Assembly (NCBI RefSeq): GCF_910588395.1
Contig: NZ_CAJUPA010000066.1
Location: 1 to 6,979, forward strand
Origin: an uncultured Faecalibaculum sp.
GTDB taxonomy: Bacteria; Bacillota_I; Bacilli_A; Erysipelotrichales; Erysipelotrichaceae
Length of the DNA stretch: 6,979 bases
Direction of reading: 5' to 3'
In this document: positions 5,722 to 6,979 of the stretch, in pieces
Layout of the letters: every line of letters starts with the position of its first letter
Position numbering within the stretch: the stretch's first letter is position 1
Notes under the pieces: model-generated
The model's database searches: none
Seen by the model: only the letters and a program-made list of their open reading frames with translations
What the model was told of the DNA's origin: nothing
Made by a program: the position numbers and the translations under genes

Positions 5722-6979
5722 CTTCAAAATCCCCCCATCCTGACACGAGCATGGTCACCAGACGGTCACTGGATGCCTCCAGCTCCCTTGTAATGTCACC
5801 TTTGTTCTGGAGATACAGGAACGAGCTTTCCGGGCTGCTGTCACCCCTCCAGTACTGGATGCTCCCGATATCCTCGCCCCTGAGTACGAGCTGGACCGTG
5901 AACCAGTGGCGCAGCGCATGTGTCCCAAGCTGGTTCTCATACAGTACCTGTCCATAGAGCCTCAGTTCCGGGTCGCTGCTCTTTATCAGGTATGGGCGGA
6001 GATGCCCATCCACCAACTCACGGAACCTCGTCCGGTAAGTCTCATAGGTCATGGCTTCCCCATTCCTGTTGATGAACATGGGGCAGTAGTCCCTGTCGAA
6101 CTCCCGCCCGGAAAGGAACTCCCTGTGCAGCTCGTATGCCTTGCAGAAAGCCCCCAGGAATGCGGGGTAGACACCCTGCCTGCGCTCTTTCTTGATCATC
6201 CCGACCTCAACGTCATCATCCCGTATCCGGATTTCCTGTTCAACATCGACCACGGCGCTGACTACACGCCCGCCAAGCTCAGTGAATGTGATCCCCCTCC
6301 CCAGGGGGCTGCATTCCTGCCGCACGCTGCATACCTCCCCGGCGCGCAGCCCCGCGAATGCCTGCAGGCAGAGTCCGAAGGCGATGTCCCTGGCATAACG
6401 GAAAGCCATCGGGATCAGTACCTCAAAGGCTTTATAAGGGATATCCCGAAAGATCTTTTTCCTCACCGGCATCCCGGAAACCTGGAACACGGGGACTGCT
6501 TTAAGGAAACGCCGCCCATGTCTGTCATACGCGGCTTCGTCGCGGTACAGCTCCGGACGGGTGACCTTCATAAACCCGCCGAACTTCCATACAAGGTTCG
6601 CCATAAAAGCAGTCACAGCGCCGATACATTTGGTGATGCTGTCCCTTCCCCGGTAGTCCCCGTCCGCTTTCTTTTCCGCTGCATAATAGTCAAAGTATTC
6701 CTGCAGCATCTCCGCTGTAATGCCGAACACATGGCGGATCCCGAACCTCTTTCCATTGTCCACCAGGACATAGTTGAGCATCCCGCAGATGTAATACAGC
6801 TTCTTCTCCGCATTCGATGAGATCGGCTTATACACCTTGAAGCCCGCATAGTCCTGAAGCCTTGTGAACCGGGAGATGACACCATAGCCATTCCGTACCA
6901 CTATGAATGACCTGGAATAGACCACCCCGTCTTCCGTTGCTGTCCGGATGGTATACACTCCATACCTCTGGATCTGTTC
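5708..6979 (-). CDS. Tyrosine recombinase (TnpA-like integrase), 5' end at or beyond window edge
   Basis: Likely the catalytically competent site-specific recombinase of a mobile element. It would cut and rejoin DNA through a 3'-phosphotyrosine link. Counting from a GTG at 6958, box I is AFAGLRAGEV with Arg205. A candidate beta-strand Lys is at 256/257 in MIKKERR. Box II is THALRHWF, giving His347 and Arg350. Trp370 in QYWRGDSS fills the His/Trp position, and Tyr382 in SFLYL is the likely nucleophile. The set is therefore complete, and the 416 residues are somewhat longer than Tn554 TnpA (about 361). The N-terminal 170 residues would be the arm and core-binding part. The frame stays open to the right edge (EQIQRYG precedes the GTG), so the true start may lie outside. 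However, AGAGG sits 6 bases before that GTG, so it is also possible. First gene of the operon seen here; its end overlaps the next gene by 14 bases. The family call is firm; the Tn554 relationship is from layout and motifs. Confidence 0.9.
   Translation of the reverse strand, partial: EQIQRYGVYTIRTATEDGVVYSRSFIVVRNGYGVISRFTRLQDYAGFKVYKPISSNAEKKLYYICGMLNYVLVDNGKRFGIRHVFGITAEMLQEYFDYYAAEKKADGDYRGRDSITKCIGAVTAFMANLVWKFGGFMKVTRPELYRDEAAYDRHGRRFLKAVPVFQVSGMPVRKKIFRDIPYKAFEVLIPMAFRYARDIAFGLCLQAFAGLRAGEVCSVRQECSPLGRGITFTELGGRVVSAVVDVEQEIRIRDDDVEVGMIKKERRQGVYPAFLGAFCKAYELHREFLSGREFDRDYCPMFINRNGEAMTYETYRTRFRELVDGHLRPYLIKSSDPELRLYGQVLYENQLGTHALRHWFTVQLVLRGEDIGSIQYWRGDSSPESSFLYLQNKGDITRELEASSDRLVTMLVSGWGDFEDDTV
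5731..5736 (-). promoter_or_regulatory. Ribosome binding site of the large TnpB-like gene
   Basis: Minus-strand GGGGGG lies 9 bases before ATG 5721, inside the last codons of the upstream recombinase. The alternative TTG at 5727 would leave only 3 bases of spacing, so the ATG is preferred. Confidence 0.5.

Noticed and set aside
5906..6820. Long plus-strand open frame of 304 codons
   Set aside because: It lies opposite the first recombinase gene, whose motifs are unmistakable. Its translation is rich in Pro, His and Arg without a recognisable domain, as expected from a shadow frame in GC-rich DNA.

Overview
The window holds one compact minus-strand operon of five overlapping genes (about 345-6979), followed by a terminator and a gene-free, repeat-rich, partly AT-rich stretch at 1-344. 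Strong AGGAGG-type ribosome binding sites, moderately GC-rich coding sequence and the style of the recombinases suggest a gut Firmicute, most likely a Lachnospiraceae-like Clostridia. That assignment is inference only; the window has no rRNA or housekeeping gene to confirm it.

In transcription order (right to left) the genes are: (A) a tyrosine recombinase with a complete R-K-HxxR-W-Y set, whose reading frame runs off the right edge; (B) a roughly 613-residue recombinase relative with an unorthodox catalytic region and a C-terminal Cys cluster; (C) a 517-residue tyrosine recombinase with Arg, Arg-His, GH and Tyr motifs, in which the first His of HxxR is Gly, again with a C-terminal Cys cluster; (D) a 242-residue protein with a basic helical N-terminus and a long coiled coil, resembling the TnpC-type accessory proteins of Tn554-like elements; (E) a 435-residue protein made almost entirely of six tandem zinc-ribbon repeats of the DUF4379 type (WWxC...GHxW...CPxC). 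Neighbouring genes overlap by 14, 26, 26 and 4 bases, so translation is probably coupled and the products are probably needed together.

The layout looks like the transposition module of a site-specific mobile element related to Tn554 (TnpA/TnpB/TnpC) and to 'recombinase in trio' (RIT) elements, extended by a zinc-ribbon array protein. A plausible reading is that A supplies standard strand-exchange chemistry, B and C act as partners or specificity subunits, D is a bridging or DNA-binding accessory, and E binds nucleic acid in a modular way. The roles of D and E are inference.

Downstream of E, positions 140-203 form a strong rho-independent terminator for the operon. Positions 1-100 carry three copies of TTTTGTC and several inverted repeats, and 182-199 and 284-301 are near-identical direct repeats. 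This is where a downstream end of the element, with recombinase-binding sites, could lie. No cargo gene, tRNA, rRNA or CRISPR array is visible.
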